Below are positions 46,437 through 58,359 of a stretch of DNA of 64,000 bases, piece after piece. Position 1 is the first letter of the stretch, and each line of letters begins with the position of its first letter. Position numbers and translations under genes: made by a program. The notes beneath the pieces were generated by a model. It was not told the origin of the DNA and searched no databases. It saw only the letters and a program-made list of their open reading frames with translations. Source of the stretch: Epiperipatus broadwayi (lineage: Eukaryota; Onychophora; Udeonychophora; Euonychophora; Peripatidae); contig JAQFVV010012574.1 of assembly GCA_028023455.1 (NCBI GenBank), forward strand, positions 1,824,959-1,888,958. The letters run 5' to 3'.

Positions 46437-46469
46437 TTGATAATGATTTCAATCTTATTTTGATTGATG

Positions 46470-47525
46470 ATTTTGTAGATGGAATTTTTATTATATAACG
46501 ATAATAATAAAAAAAAGTAGTGAATCAAACTTAATATCCCCAATAGGCTTCATTGTTCAGTAGCCAGCTTATGACAAAATTTCCAAAGGAAAAAAAAAGT
46601 ATATATTAAGGTAAAATGATAATCTTATAAAATATATCATTGCTGTTCAAGATATGAAAAAAAAATCTATGATTAACGTCTAAGTAATGACGTTCCCTGC
46701 TGAAGTCAGCGTAAACTAGGTATCAGTATTGATTTGATTACAGATACATTGGACATATTCAGATAAGATACTCAAGAGTTTATTGCATGTTGATGATGTG
46801 ATTATTTTCTTCCTCCTAAACTTTTATATAAACTAGACACAATCAATAAAATAAAGTCACTTTATTGATTAAAATAATATATTATTAATTTCAAGAACTG
46901 AGAATGTGTAAGCTATCAATATGCAAATATTTAGGAATTCATAAATTAAGACTATTAAGTTCCTTAAAATTAAAAATAAGTAAATAATATTATGTTGTCA
47001 GCATACACACACAGACACAATGAAATAGTTAGATTATTATGCAATTCAAATCATAAAGAAGTATTTGTCAAATGCTGAGATAGAATCTTAAAATATCTTT
47101 TGATGAATATATATTATAAGTATCAAGGAAATGAAATTAAAAAAATACTTCACTAGAAAAAAATCTGATGTATACATAACACTCCATTAACTCCTTTTAC
47201 AGAATTTGTTTAATATATACATCTTATTAAAACAAATGATTGAAGTGAGACCGATCAAAATGAAATGTTTCAAAGAGTAATGTCTAATGATTAAACTTCC
47301 TCAGAAATCTTCATAAACAGAAATTGCAGGATTATAAAAAACAAAACAAAAGGTCAACTAAAAAATGTTACAACAAATAATCTTTATCAAAGTAGTAGTA
47401 ATATATATTCAAACTCAGAATTATATGATTTCCTTCTTCCAACAGTAAACTATATTACTTAGTGGAAATTAATCATATTATCTCTAAATATATTATGTTT
47501 TTCTAAATGATATTTAATTCTCTTT
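46470..47525. other. AT-rich gene-free stretch
   Basis: Nothing recognised. Confidence 0.45.
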
Positions 47526-47530
47526 TCTTT

Positions 47531-47797
47531 GATTATAGTTATTATAAACTCATTATAATTGAGTATCAAGAAAAGGTAATAGTTAAAATTTCAAAATTTT
47601 TCCATCTTTTGGCAGACACGGCCAGAATTTTAGTGCCGTTTTGTTTAGCAGTTGAAAATTATGCCTATATATAGATGTGATTCAATAATGGAATTCTGCC
47701 AGTCATCTGCCAAAAGCTAATGCAATGTAAAAGTTTTGAATATTAACTATTATCTTTTCTTCATACTCGATTACAACAAGTTTATAATCATGATTAT
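47531..47797. mobile_element. MITE-like inverted-repeat element
   Basis: Arms of about 100 bp, imperfect (47531-47630 and 47690-47797), sharing GAGTAT.AAGAAAAG.TAATAGTTAA and CTTTTGGCAGA with its complement. AT-rich interior, no ORF. Target duplication not clear. Confidence 0.65.
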
Positions 47798-47804
47798 GTT
47801 TTTC

Positions 47805-49525
47805 TATACTTTGGAAAAACATCTAAAAATATATTGATGTCCCTGAATGTTGTGTTGGAAACGACTTGAGATTATCACGGTTTGCATCAGAGATAGAAAA
47901 AAGAAATCCCTGCTGTTGAATAATTGCTCACAAATCTTCTAAATATAATTGCTTGGAAATGAATATAAAATCATCTACAAATCCATACAAACTTGACACA
48001 GCAATGGTTACTCCACCAATATAGAAAAAATAAGAATGACTATTCCATTCAGAGATATATCAAAGTATTACTAAAACAACCTTTAATCTACTCAGAACCA
48101 TTGAAAACCCAAATTTGTTTCTTTTTCCGTGTAATTCAGTGGAATTACTATAAGTTTAATACAAAAGTGGCAAAAATATATTGAAAGCATAATAGACTAG
48201 GAAATTCTTATGCTAAACTCACATCTAGAATGATTGCAGAGTTAAACACAGAAATGTTAATCATATTAATAATCAATAATGAAATAATTCTACAAACTTT
48301 CTTGGTATTCAATTCTCCAGATTCTTCAAGAAAAAATGTATAATACCCATAAAATAACTTTTAGTAGTTGTTTTTTTTTTGCTTTTATTTTAATGCTTCA
48401 AAAACTAATATCAGATTTTAAAAAATTAAATTTGATATATTATTTGCTTCAAAGTGAAACTGAATATATGTATATGTAAACAAATAATACACAATACATA
48501 TATTTGTTGTTTCATTCAAATATGTTTATCAGAATTTGCTTCAGAGTTTTATGGCAGTAATTGTAAATATAATCACTTTTAAATACATGTGGGGGGGGTA
48601 TATAAATATAAAATATTTTGACACATGAACAACTATCATTGTTTCCTATTTATAAGCCAGATTTATATTGCAAGATTACTCTTTCTTCTATCTCCTTTAT
48701 ATCTCTCTATTTATCTAGCTATCTATTTATCTAACCATATAGTTTTTTCAACCCAAATGTAAATAATTATACATTTGAAAAGCAATTTTGTTTTGCTCTC
48801 TTCTATTAAGAATACTTTAAAAGGGTTTTCCTTAAAAAATCTATTATTTTCTCCCCTTTATTCCTTTTTTTTTTTTTTATTTCTATGCAATTTCCTGTAA
48901 GTCTTACTTCATATTCAATTCAGTATGTTTTCTTTATTGCCTGCACTATTCTTCCTAACATTCAAATATTTTTTTAATGATTTTCTTTCTTTATTCATAC
49001 TAGAGAAAAATCTTAAAATGTTGCTTTTAAGCATTTTATATATAGCTTTCTCAACACTAATTGCAGGTGCATAGAGCAAATGTTTTGTGTATATTTTCTT
49101 TCTCGTTTTGTTACTTTTATCCAATAATTCTTTCTCTATTTTAAGTTTTATTGCAATTTCTTAAATACCTACCTATTGATTTCTAAAAAAATCTTAAAAT
49201 ATTTTCTCAGTATTGTTTATTTAATTTAAATTTTTTTCAAAATAAATTATAACATTGCTAAATGTAATTGAAGTCATTTTCCATTAATATTTACACCTGA
49301 TTTTAAGATATGTAATTATTTCTTCCAAAGGTACATTGAACAATATACCTCACTATTAATCAATTCAATCTCATTTAATAGTCAGGAGAATGATCAAACT
49401 GAAGTTTCTGTATGGAAGTTTAACCTGTTGTTTTTGTTTCTGGAATAAGACTAATATTTGTGTATTTTATTATAATACCTAACCTATTGACAAGATTTAA
49501 TTTTCATACATGAGTTTATTTTTCT
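47805..49525. other. AT-rich gene-free stretch
   Basis: Short homopolymer and (TATC)n-like runs; open frames at 47993-48184 and 48915-49124 are low-complexity. Confidence 0.45.
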
Positions 49526-49535
49526 CTTTCTCAGT

Positions 49536-49780
49536 AACATAGCTCAGTTGGTTCAGCATTTGCCTTAAATTCGATATTCAAGAATCTAAAAGTGCAAGTT
49601 CAACTTCTAAGCAAATATTGTCACTGTGCATATAAGCCAATAACACCTGAAGAAGAGTGGAGAATAATACTGGTCGAAACATTGTATAATTACTAATCTG
49701 TGTTGTCTATTTGTGTGTTATTACTAATAAGTTGTTTGCATTTGGAAAGTTTAAATAAAGTTTAAAATTTTCTATACATT
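49536..49780 (+). mobile_element. tRNA-derived SINE with hammerhead-like tail motif
   Basis: Head: ATAGCTCAGTTGGTTCAGCA (A box) and GCAAGTTCAACTTCTAAGC (B box). Body contains CTGAAGAAGAGTGG ... GGTCGAAACATTG (49650-49685), where CUGANGA and GAAAC are both hammerhead core sequences, but the intervening stem II is not convincing. Tail ACTAATAAGTTG and a T-rich end. Confidence 0.55.
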
Positions 49781-49789
49781 CAACATTCA

Positions 49790-50225
49790 CTCATAGATAA
49801 TGGAAATAATCCAACATATCACATCTAATTTCAGCACTGTTCTTGATATTTCCATTACTCATTTAGTTCCTTTTTTAAAAAAAAAAAAAAATTCTGTTTA
49901 AAAAAAAAAAAAAACTAATTTAGAAACATCTACTAATGATACAATTCAATATTTTTTGCTGCATATTAGTTTTGAAATCAACACTTTATTGTAGGTTTTT
50001 TCTTAGTTGAAACTATAAAATTAATATAAATATATATATATATGTGTGTGTATGTATATATATGAGCTCATATATTTATACAAATATTCTATAAATTCAC
50101 TTAATGGACTAAATCCTTATTTGTGATTCAAATCCGAATACAAAATAATTTAATTTAGTATGTCATAGCACAGTCTCCATATGGAATAATAAGTCAAATA
50201 TACATTTTTATATAAATATGTTAAT
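49790..50225. other. AT-rich gene-free stretch
   Basis: Contains two long A-runs (49876-49891, 49900-49914) and a (TA)n(TG)n microsatellite (50027-50062). Confidence 0.5.
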
Positions 50226-50233
50226 GCTTGCAA

Positions 50234-50672
50234 TATTGTTACTATGGTAATATTTTTGTGTTGATATAGTACAATTTCAAATATGTCATTAGGCTTGGAG
50301 GTATATATGTATAGTATTTGCATATAAGCAAATTTATATTCACAACAGTATTCTGTCCAAACATACATATTAAAATTCTGATGTGTATTTGAAGTAATGA
50401 ACAAATTAAAGCTATAATTAAAAAAAGGTAGTGTATAATTAATAATGAACTTTAATTTGATCATATTTTTGTGCTTATGTACTATAATTTCATATGTGTC
50501 ATTAGCCTTGGGGGGCATATATATATGCATGATATTTGCATAATAAGTAAATGTACATCCATACCATATATTATCCAAACATATGTATTAAAATTCTGAT
50601 GTGCATTTGATAGTAAGGAATAAATTAAAGCTATAATTAAAGAAAGGTAATTAACAAAGCATTTTAATTTGT
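50234..50672 (+). repeat. Tandem duplication, period about 220 bp
   Basis: TATTTTTGTG.T.AT.TA..ATAATTTCA.ATGTGTCATTAG.CTTGG begins each unit (about 50245 and 50463), and CAAACATA..TATTAAAATTCTGATGTG.ATTTGA recurs (50358, 50577). Diverged. The minus-strand open frame at 50150-50578 just crosses it. Confidence 0.8.
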
Positions 50673-51264
50673 TCCTAAATATATGAATTATTTCTCAGTG
50701 AAGATTATACCTACTGATTATTTACGTATTAAAATTGTCTAAATGTCAATATGGTATTATTTCTGATTAATTCAGATTTTCCAGAAACTTTTATTTTTTT
50801 AATAAGTCGCTATTCTTGAATAAATATATTCAGATATGAGGAAAGAGAAATTGTGAAGGAAATTCTTCTCATGGTTGAGAAATGAGCACGATAAATTTTA
50901 AAATTACAGCTGTTATTAATAAGTAAATATCCATATGAAAAATGAACATAGGTAGATTGTCAACTAAACTGAATAAGAAAACAATTGTAAAATATATTGA
51001 TCTACTCCTTATATTCCTCATCAACACTATTCAAAAATATTACCAATACTGCAATTTATATAATATGCAAAATATTGTGCATGTAATGAGCTAAATATTA
51101 AGTGTTTGTGATCAACATTTTTTTCTTGTTGGTAGCCCACATAACTACAAAGTGAAATATTTTACTAATATCCTCAATTCTGATCTTACTAATCTACAAA
51201 ATAAATTTCTTTAATTAAAGCTGTTTGACCATTACAACATGTTAATTAATGTGATTCTTCAAAT

Positions 51265-51342
51265 TTTGTCTTTACAGTTGGCAACAATGAGCATGTTTGT
51301 CATTACTTTTATCATTATATTTTTATTATTGGAGCTACCCAT
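51265..51342 (+). other. Possible exon encoding a hydrophobic segment
   Basis: The acceptor-like TTTTGTCTTTACAG ends at 51277 and a donor-like AAAAAAG|GTACAA follows at about 51355. The peptide in between reads 'LATMSMFVITFIIIFLLLEL' then PIGGKK, a single transmembrane-like segment or signal peptide. No family recognised; AT-rich DNA easily yields such peptides. Confidence 0.2.
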
Positions 51343-51499
51343 AGGGGGAAAAAAGGTACAAAGCAGCACTGTACAACATATTTTTCTTCACTTATATCTC
51401 CAAAAAATTGTATAGTAAAATTCTTGAATGCCAAATAAGTTTGAAATAAACTCTTTTTGGATGCCAAATTGAGTTAAATGATGAATATAACCATTGGTA

Positions 51500-52260
51500 A
51501 CCTATAAAAATTTATTGATAAATATAAACACTAGTATTCTGGCAACAAATCTCACAGAGGAAGTATAATAATCACTGGCAGTCAATATATTAAAATGAAA
51601 ATAATAAATAAAGAACTAATAAATCACATACACCCACAAATCTGAAATGAAAACATCCTGGATTATATCAAAATAATTTTTCTCCACTCTAACAATGTAA
51701 TTTACATAGTCAACCAATTCAAGGGCATAACAAAACAATTTCAAGGCTAAATGGTTTTTCATTGCACACCTCAAATGTTGTCTGATGATCTGTCAAGTAG
51801 TTTTAAACCTTAACAATATTATTTTTTAACTATCATTTAATTCCTTATGTGGACCTTTGGGATGTATTCATATTTCTCTTAGCAAACGGAATCTCACCTC
51901 TTAACTTCACAATTATTCTCTAAATTCTAAATTTTGTCTAGGTGTCTTGAAAAACATCTGATATGGTAAATACAATCATCACTTATTACTGACTCAAATC
52001 ATTATTATCCTGGAAGAAATCTTATATGATAAGTACAATCATCATGAGCAATCAATGTGACAAAATAAAAATAATGATTTGAAAACTCTCACACACATGT
52101 ACAAATGAAATGAACATATTTTATCTTTTAACAAAAGAATTTCCATAGCTTCACATACAATATAATTGATGAAATCAGTCAATTCAAAAACATAACAAAA
52201 CAATTTCAAGATGAAGCAGTCTTTCATCAGATATTTTGGAAGATATCTGATGATAAATCA
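51500..52260 (+). repeat. Diverged tandem repeat, period about 465 bp
   Basis: CAATTCAAGGGCATAACAAA (51715) and CAATTCAAAAACATAACAAA (52181) with following AACAATTTCAAG; flanking parts (AATCATCA..., ...TCTGATGAT...) align loosely. Identity of the element unknown. Confidence 0.55.
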
Positions 52261-52852
52261 ACTATTTTCCTTCATAGATATGATGCATTCATTAACATTT
52301 ATATTTAATCTCTAGATGAAGAGTATTCTTTAGTTGTCATATATATTTCTTTCATCTATCATACAACATGTTAATAAATGTTTGCAACTTCTGAGTCAAC
52401 TAAAGATACTTTCTATGCTTCACATCCAAATAGATTCATGTCACAAGTCTGCTACTTTGCTTGAATTTTCAGTTCCGAATATTTCTATATTTGCTGCAAA
52501 CTGATAAACACAACTCTAGCCTTATTCAAATTTTGATTGCAATTCCTAAAATGCCTTTTCTATTTCATGTTATAAAACATACTAAGTAACAAAAGCTGCC
52601 CATCTCCTCAATGCCTTAAGCATCAATTGTAAATCATGTGGAAGTAATGTGAAAATCCATGTATTTCATTTTTGTGTTGAAAAATTTGCCACATCTCAAG
52701 AATATATATATATCATCCTTTAATAGTTAAAGCATTTTAGACAAATATTAGTGTCCCATTATTAAAATAATTTTAAAAGTCTTATCATAATATCTTTGTT
52801 TTTACAGGCAATCAATCTGGCATCTTTACCTTTAGCTAAGAATAGTTAAACA

Positions 52853-52990
52853 CTCCTTGACTGATCACTGTTGGATTCCTAAATTGATTATGAACTATCT
52901 ATCTAAAAGAAAATCTAATCTAGTTCATGATGTGAATTTTCACATCATGAGCATAGCAGTTGGGTGCACTTATCACTACAAAGCCCTTCA
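52853..52990 (-). mobile_element. tRNA-derived SINE, family 2
   Basis: On the minus strand TTTGTAGTGATAAGTGCACC (A-box region) and GTGAAAATTCACATC (decayed B box). The tail shares AGATAGATAGTTCATAATC with the tail at 15516-15548. Confidence 0.5.
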
Positions 52991-52999
52991 ACAATAGGG

Positions 53000-53785
53000 T
53001 TTATTAAATTTTATATGCAGTGTTATGAGGATGGAAAAAAACACATGTATTGCACTGTCAGATCAAAAATATTATAAATAGTAACAGTGACATTAAGAAA
53101 TTTCTCATTCATGATCATCCTTCAAAGAGCTTGAATAATATGCTTATTCTAACTGGCATTTGGAGTCATCATGAATCATATGAAAAAAAAAAAAATTTTC
53201 TCAGGCCTACTGAATTCTAGGTTTAGTTCCCTTGATACCATAAAACATATTTTCAAAATCAAAAAAAAAATCATGTTTATATTTGATTAATATTCATAAA
53301 ATTTGCTTTATAATATTATATTGAGAAATAAAGTGTTCATCACTCGATCATCTGATTGAAAAACAGTTTGTCCTCTATGCAAATTTTATGTAAGTTTCTT
53401 TATTCCTTTCTCGTTACAACATCAATGTAATTCCATCTCAATTTTCACAATGAGAATATTTTTAAAATGGTAAATTTTTTATATATCTCAAATATATTCG
53501 GTTGTAGTAGCACTTCATCTGAACATAGGGATTTGTTTTAGTGCTTCTGAGAGATGGTATGAATCTGTTCTTCAAGCATCTTTCCTAATTGAAAGATCCG
53601 TATCAGTGTTGGGATCTGTATAGGAATTATTAAGATACTATTAATATATAATAAAAGTATAGTAATGATAAATGTTACTGGAATAATATTCATATGGTAT
53701 TTACACTGAAAAAAAGGTTGAAACTTATTTCAAGAACTTTATTATCATGTAGTATAAAGTAAAAATCCACATATATAAACTATAA
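53000..53785. other. AT-rich gene-free stretch
   Basis: Nothing recognised. Confidence 0.45.
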
Positions 53786-53789
53786 ATGA

Positions 53790-53970
53790 AATGCCTCATG
53801 ATACAATAGTAATGCATCTGACACTATGCTTATAATATGGGTTCAAATCTAGATCAAGTGATACTGAAATTTTTTCAATAGATTTATGACTTTCCTTTCA
53901 GAAAGCTGGCCCACAGTTGACCAGTCAATGTTGATTAGCAAATGAATCTCTAGCTATTCTTAGTCAGAGT
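53790..53970 (+). mobile_element. tRNA-derived SINE, family 2-like
   Basis: CAATAGTAATGCATCTGACA and ATGGGTTCAAATCTAGATC are A- and B-box regions of a tRNA-like head. The tail GTTGATTAGCAAATGAATC with CTATTCTTAGTCAGAGT matches 61050-61090 and, inverted, 52840-52880. Confidence 0.6.
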
Positions 53971-53974
53971 AAAA

Positions 53975-54760
53975 ACAGATATAGAAAATCACTCAAACTC
54001 TAACCCTTCAGCAATTAAAAAATCTCATAAGTACTGTCTTTCTCCTTCACTAATCCTGTTGAAAAGACCTTTATCCTGCACTAAGTTTTCTTTGAAAAAG
54101 CTGCTTTACTTTTTATATATGCTGAATAGAGAAAGAAAATTAAGCAAATCTCCCATCCTAAAAATTCAACATGAGAACAATATTTAAATGTTTACCATTG
54201 CACCCCTTGCTTCAAATTCATTATGTAATAATAATCTCTATCCCTCTTTTGCTGTGCTTGCATTTCACAATATTTCTTCATTGGATGAGCTTTGTGACAC
54301 TATATTTCAAAATGGATCATTTAATTCAGAAATCAGAAAGAATATTGTAAATAAAAGAAAAGTAAATTGTGAAATATAACTAAAACTACAATCTAAAAAA
54401 TTTTATGAATTCATTTTGATGAGATTTTAAGAACAAAAGTGGAAATTTGGATGTATAAAATATGTTTTTTTAAATTAAGCATGACTCAAGTGGCAACCCA
54501 CATTATGAGATTGCTATGTCATTAAGTAATACCTTCAGTTAAAAATAAAACAGGATTTCCATTAACCATATGAATATGATTTATGAAATAAATATAAATG
54601 TGCATACTTTTCTGTTGCTCCTCTTTCTTCCTCCAATACATAAATAACTTTTTTAAAAAAATGTATTAGTTTTCCATTTACTCTTCAAAAGTATGATTCA
54701 ATAACTAATTTTTAGATGAATAATTAGATTTTCTGATAAATACATGATATTAAGCATGTC
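53975..54760. other. AT-rich gene-free stretch
   Basis: Nothing recognised; the open frame at 54188-54379 has no family features. Confidence 0.45.
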
Positions 54761-54910
54761 AAAACATCACATGATAGGCTTATATGGGCTATTGTTAATA
54801 ACAGTAGCAAACTCTCCATACAATATTGCCACCAAGTGCAAGCTTTCATAATCACTTGATGCAAGAAAGTTTGTGCTTAAAATCCATATTTAGTGCCTGC
54901 TCATTCAATA

Positions 54911-54952
54911 TCCCTGGACTAGTTTCTAGCTTTTGGCATTCATCAGTAAGAA
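54911..54952 (-). ncRNA. Decayed hammerhead (family A old copy, left)
   Basis: CUGAUGA (54940-54946) and GAAA (54923-54926) with CUAGUC are kept on the minus strand; stems I and II have mismatches. Confidence 0.5.
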
Positions 54953-55604
54953 GTCTAGCATTTGAGCACACTGCACTTAGATCTTAAGATCTAATGCAAT
55001 TCTCCAGAAATCACCTTTTGCCTATTTGGCTAACTATAAAGCTAGGAGCTCAATATGAAAACACAAGGTTTTCAATTCAAGCTCATTTGCTTGTATAATC
55101 ATATAGACCTGAACTCAGTTCAGCATCTATACAGTTTCTGTGTAGTTTTTCAAAAACCACAGTCACTATTATCCTATAGGCAAACCCAATCACTATTATC
55201 CTATAGGCAGGATAAGTATAAAACCATCAAAACATCACATAATCACCATTTCATATGCTTACACAGGCAGTTAATAACAGTAGAAAATTCTCCATACAGT
55301 AGGGCTATTTTTATTAACAGCCAGTGTAAGCATATGAAATAATAATCATGTGATATTTGGGTTTTATACTGATCATGTCTATAGGATGATGACTGGAGTT
55401 TTTAAAAAAATCAAAGACACCAAAATGTATAGATGCTCAACTGAGTTCAGATCCATATGACTATAGAAACAAATGAGTTTTGAGTTAAAAACATTGTTTT
55501 CATACTGGCTCTTAGCTTTATAGTTAATCAAATAGGTAAAAGGTGACTTCTGGAAGGTTGCATTAGATTCTAAGATTTAGGTGCAGTGCTCTTAGATTCA
55601 AGGC

Positions 55605-55645
55605 TCCTCACTGATGAAACTAACAAACTAAAAGCTAGCCTGGGA
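55605..55645 (+). ncRNA. Decayed hammerhead (family A old copy, right)
   Basis: UCCUCA-CUGAUGA is intact (55605-55617), but stem II and the GAAA block are mutated (reads AAAAGCUAGCC). Confidence 0.45.
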
Positions 55646-55769
55646 ATATTAGATGAGTAGGCACTAGATAGGGATTTTATGCACAACCCTTACTGTATAC
55701 ATTGACTATGAAGGCCTGTACTTGGCGGCACTATTGTATGGAGAATTTGCTATCTTACTAAACTAAACA

Positions 55770-57325
55770 TGTATCAGAAAGCAGAGCTTTCATAAAATAT
55801 TTATAATTTCAATCTTATATAGTAAAAATAGTCTAATCCATTATTTTTCTCTTAAGACAATATGTCCACATAGTTGTCAAAATTTCTAGAATGAAGTAGA
55901 ATTTTAATGAAAGAAAAAACTATGGTGGATATTATGTATAGAAGGATTAGACATGAATACAAAATCTATTTTAGGATCTGACTATATTGGAATTACTTTT
56001 TATTATCTAGATGTCTGCATAAAAAAAAATGTATTAAAAGACTAAAGGAATATAATTGTTGAATGTCATTCTTAGCTTGATTATATCAATTATTAAAAAT
56101 TAATTTATTATATTTGCAATACTTTTCAGTTAAGATAATAGTTGGAATAGTTAGTAGTGAATAAAAATTTAAAAAAAAGTCTGGATGTATGAAATAATTA
56201 ATAAACAAAAAGTATCTCCCTACCCTAGTGTCATCTTCTATAAGCTTGAAAATTAACAAATTTTTATTATTAGATATCAGGTAGAAAAATTAAATAGCTT
56301 TTCTTTAGAATGATCTATCATATGTTTGCCTAATCATAATTATGATGATCAAATCCAAATTTTATATACTTTTTTTCACATAGGATAATCTATTGATATA
56401 ATCAAAATACAATTTCAATGTGGTCACTTGGGTTTCAAACGAGAATATGATCAAATGCTCACATTTATTTTCCTTCCTATTCATAAAATTCTGAAATATT
56501 ATTGCCAGAGCTAGAGGCTGAAGTATAAGTACTTGTACTATCATTCTTTAAATTTCCACATCCATAATTTCAAAGAACATCATAGATTAAAACAGTTCGA
56601 CTTTCATTTAAAAAAAAAATTTTTTTTTGATGCACAAAAACCTTTTCCAGGTTTTTCATTGCATCTCTGTCCACTATTAGCTTATGACAAATCTTTTAAC
56701 TATTGAATTTTTTATTGCTCATGAATGATCCAAATGTGTTACCATTTTCAAGACGTTATATTAAAACATTACTTCTTTGCCTTTCTTTGATAATTTTAAT
56801 TTGCCCCCCCCCCAATATCTTTTGATATTCAAATTTGTTTTTGTGGCACATGGAAAAAGAAACTTATTATCAAATGTAGCTCAATTTCCAAAAGGATCTT
56901 CCAAAAAAGACTTCTGCATGAGCCGCAAGTGCAATTGCTACTAAATTCAAACTTGAGTTGAGATCAGTGGTGAACTCTGAATTTTTTTTTAGATTGCAAG
57001 CAAACTTTGAATTTTCCTTTCAGGTAGATATGTATAACTAAATTCAACTAGTTATCTCATAACAGTCCACAAATAAAAGATTTAGCCATTTTTAATTAGA
57101 AAGTAAAAGTACTATATGTATTTGATTTCGACTGATAAATATTGTGCTAATTAGAGAAACAACAATTATATTATGATGCAATGTTGACCACTGGTAACAA
57201 AAAATCATACTCTTAGAAGTACTGAATCCACAATTTATTTTTTATCTTTAAAAAATTGATGTATAAATACCACTACAATATATATATACATATATTTAAA
57301 AGTATAATTGAAACTATCAATAAAT
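55770..57325. other. AT-rich gene-free stretch
   Basis: Short C-run (56804-56813) and A/T runs; nothing recognised. Confidence 0.45.
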
Positions 57326-57540
57326 GATATGGGTAAGTCTCACAAGTATAAAAGAGTAGTCTATATCATTATTTTTTTCAAACAATAGATGACACAAAAG
57401 ATGGCTTCATGCAACATCAGATCTATTTTTTGAGATCCTAAAATAAAGCTGATGAAATAGATCTTTCCATACATTATTGAAATCTCATCACAAATTTCAA
57501 ACTCACATATAGTTATCAGTTCACATATAGAATGTGACCT

Positions 57541-57585
57541 GGACCAACTGATGAGTGCTGGTTCAGCACGAAATACATCAAGGGA
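57541..57585 (+). ncRNA. Hammerhead ribozyme, type I (family C, copy 1)
   Basis: CUGAUGA (57548-57554), 6-bp perfect stem II GUGCUG-GUU-CAGCAC, GAAA (57570-57573), short stem III AUACAU, C17 (57579). Stem I is CCAA upstream but AAGG instead of UUGG downstream, so pairing is weakened. Core otherwise canonical. Confidence 0.65.
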
Positions 57586-57730
57586 GTCATTTGTCTTTTT
57601 ATTATATCTTAATTTAAGTAAATTTAAAAAGAACGGAGAAATATGGAGTTGTTTATATTATCTATAAGATATTACACATGGGAAAGAGAAAGGTTAATAA
57701 CTCCGTGTGTGTAAAATAAATAAAAAATCA

Positions 57731-57789
<59 letters not shown>

Positions 57790-57980
57790 GGGATTTTCCC
57801 GAGAGAAGAAAATTAAAAGAGGGGAGGGAAAAAGAAAAGGGGTGGGGAAATGGGAGGGACCGAAAAAAACGGGAGAAACAAAAGGAGGGAGGAGGAAGGA
57901 GGAGAGATCCGAGGGGAGAAATTATGGGGGGGAGGAGAGATCCCCCCCCACCCCCCCCTGGGGGGGGGATCCGGGGGGGG
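57731..57980 (+). other. Poly-G run and G-rich block, probable sequencing artefact
   Basis: Fifty-eight consecutive G (57731-57788), then about 190 bp of G/A-rich, C-poor sequence quite unlike anything around it, ending with C- and G-runs at 57946-57980. A 99-codon open frame crossing it (57707-58006) is a by-product (poly-Gly). It resembles a base-calling or gap-filling error more than biology. Confidence 0.6.
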
Positions 57981-58207
57981 AAGAAGATATATTAATCTTT
58001 AACTGAGGTTTAAAGTTTATATTTGTGCTAGAGATAATCTCTAGTTTCAATAATGATTAGTAATGGCCATTATTGTATTTATCTGAAATGGATAGCGTTG
58101 GAGTTGTGAATGGAGGGAGTTTGACAGTGGTAAATAAAAATGTAACAATTTGCACTAGATAAATACTTTTCATATAATAAAGAGATATATGAGAGAAAGT
58201 GACCTGG

Positions 58208-58250
58208 GCCAACTAATGAGTGCTGATTCAGCACGAAATGCATCTTGGGG
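58208..58250 (+). ncRNA. Hammerhead ribozyme, type I (family C, copy 2, mutated core)
   Basis: Stem I CCAA / UUGG, stem II GUGCUG-AUU-CAGCAC, GAAA, stem III AUGCAU, C17 (58244), then UUGG. The core reads CUAAUGA; the invariant G5 is changed to A, which should abolish cleavage. Confidence 0.7.
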
Positions 58251-58359
58251 ATCATTTGTCTTTTATTATATCTTTATTTAAGTGAATTTAAAAAGAATGG
58301 GGAAGTATGGAGGTGTTTATATTATTTATAAGAATTTAATAACTTCCATTTATGTGCTA

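Larger units (their letters stand above)
43187..46445 (+). mobile_element. RTE-type LINE, best-preserved copy 2
   Basis: Near full-length: leader 43187-43585, endonuclease, linker, RT, C-terminal region, 3' end ATTGATAATG. Compared with copy 1 it is much less decayed but is broken by a few frameshifts, mostly in homopolymers. TTTTAATCTT before it (43176-43185) and TTTCAATCTT after it (46446-46455) may be a short target duplication with one mismatch. The family has at least six copies or fragments in this window. Confidence 0.9.
54767..55760. mobile_element. Family A foldback element, old copy
   Basis: Left part (54767-55215) and inverted right part (about 55330-55757) carry the family A landmarks in order: CATCACATGAT, CTCCATACA.TA.TGCCACC, ATCCCTGGACTAGTTTCT, AGATCTTAAGATCTAATGCA. 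An inner hairpin lies at 55222-55362. More diverged than the copy at 17823-19227; no clear flanking duplication survives. Confidence 0.8.
57490..58345 (+). mobile_element. Family C hammerhead element, two tandem copies
   Basis: Two copies of TGACCTGG.CCAACT.ATGAGTGCTG and the downstream TTTGTCTTTTATTATATCTT.ATTTAAGT.AATTTAAAAAGAA block, starting at 57534 and 58199. The intervening unit includes the poly-G block and the region (58060-58150) shared with 25130-25215. Non-coding; the second end is near 58345. Confidence 0.7.

Noticed and set aside
50150-50578. 142-codon minus-strand open frame
   Set aside because: It runs through two units of a diverged tandem duplication, and the peptide is low-complexity and repeats itself.
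51780-52260. CTGATGAT strings considered as hammerheads
   Set aside because: No GAAA at the right distance and no stem I pairing on either strand.
52420-52700. Minus-strand stretch considered as another RT relic
   Set aside because: I could not find a conserved RT block in any frame.
57707-58006. 99-codon open frame with a long poly-glycine
   Set aside because: Created by the poly-G block; no conserved domain, and the block is probably an artefact.
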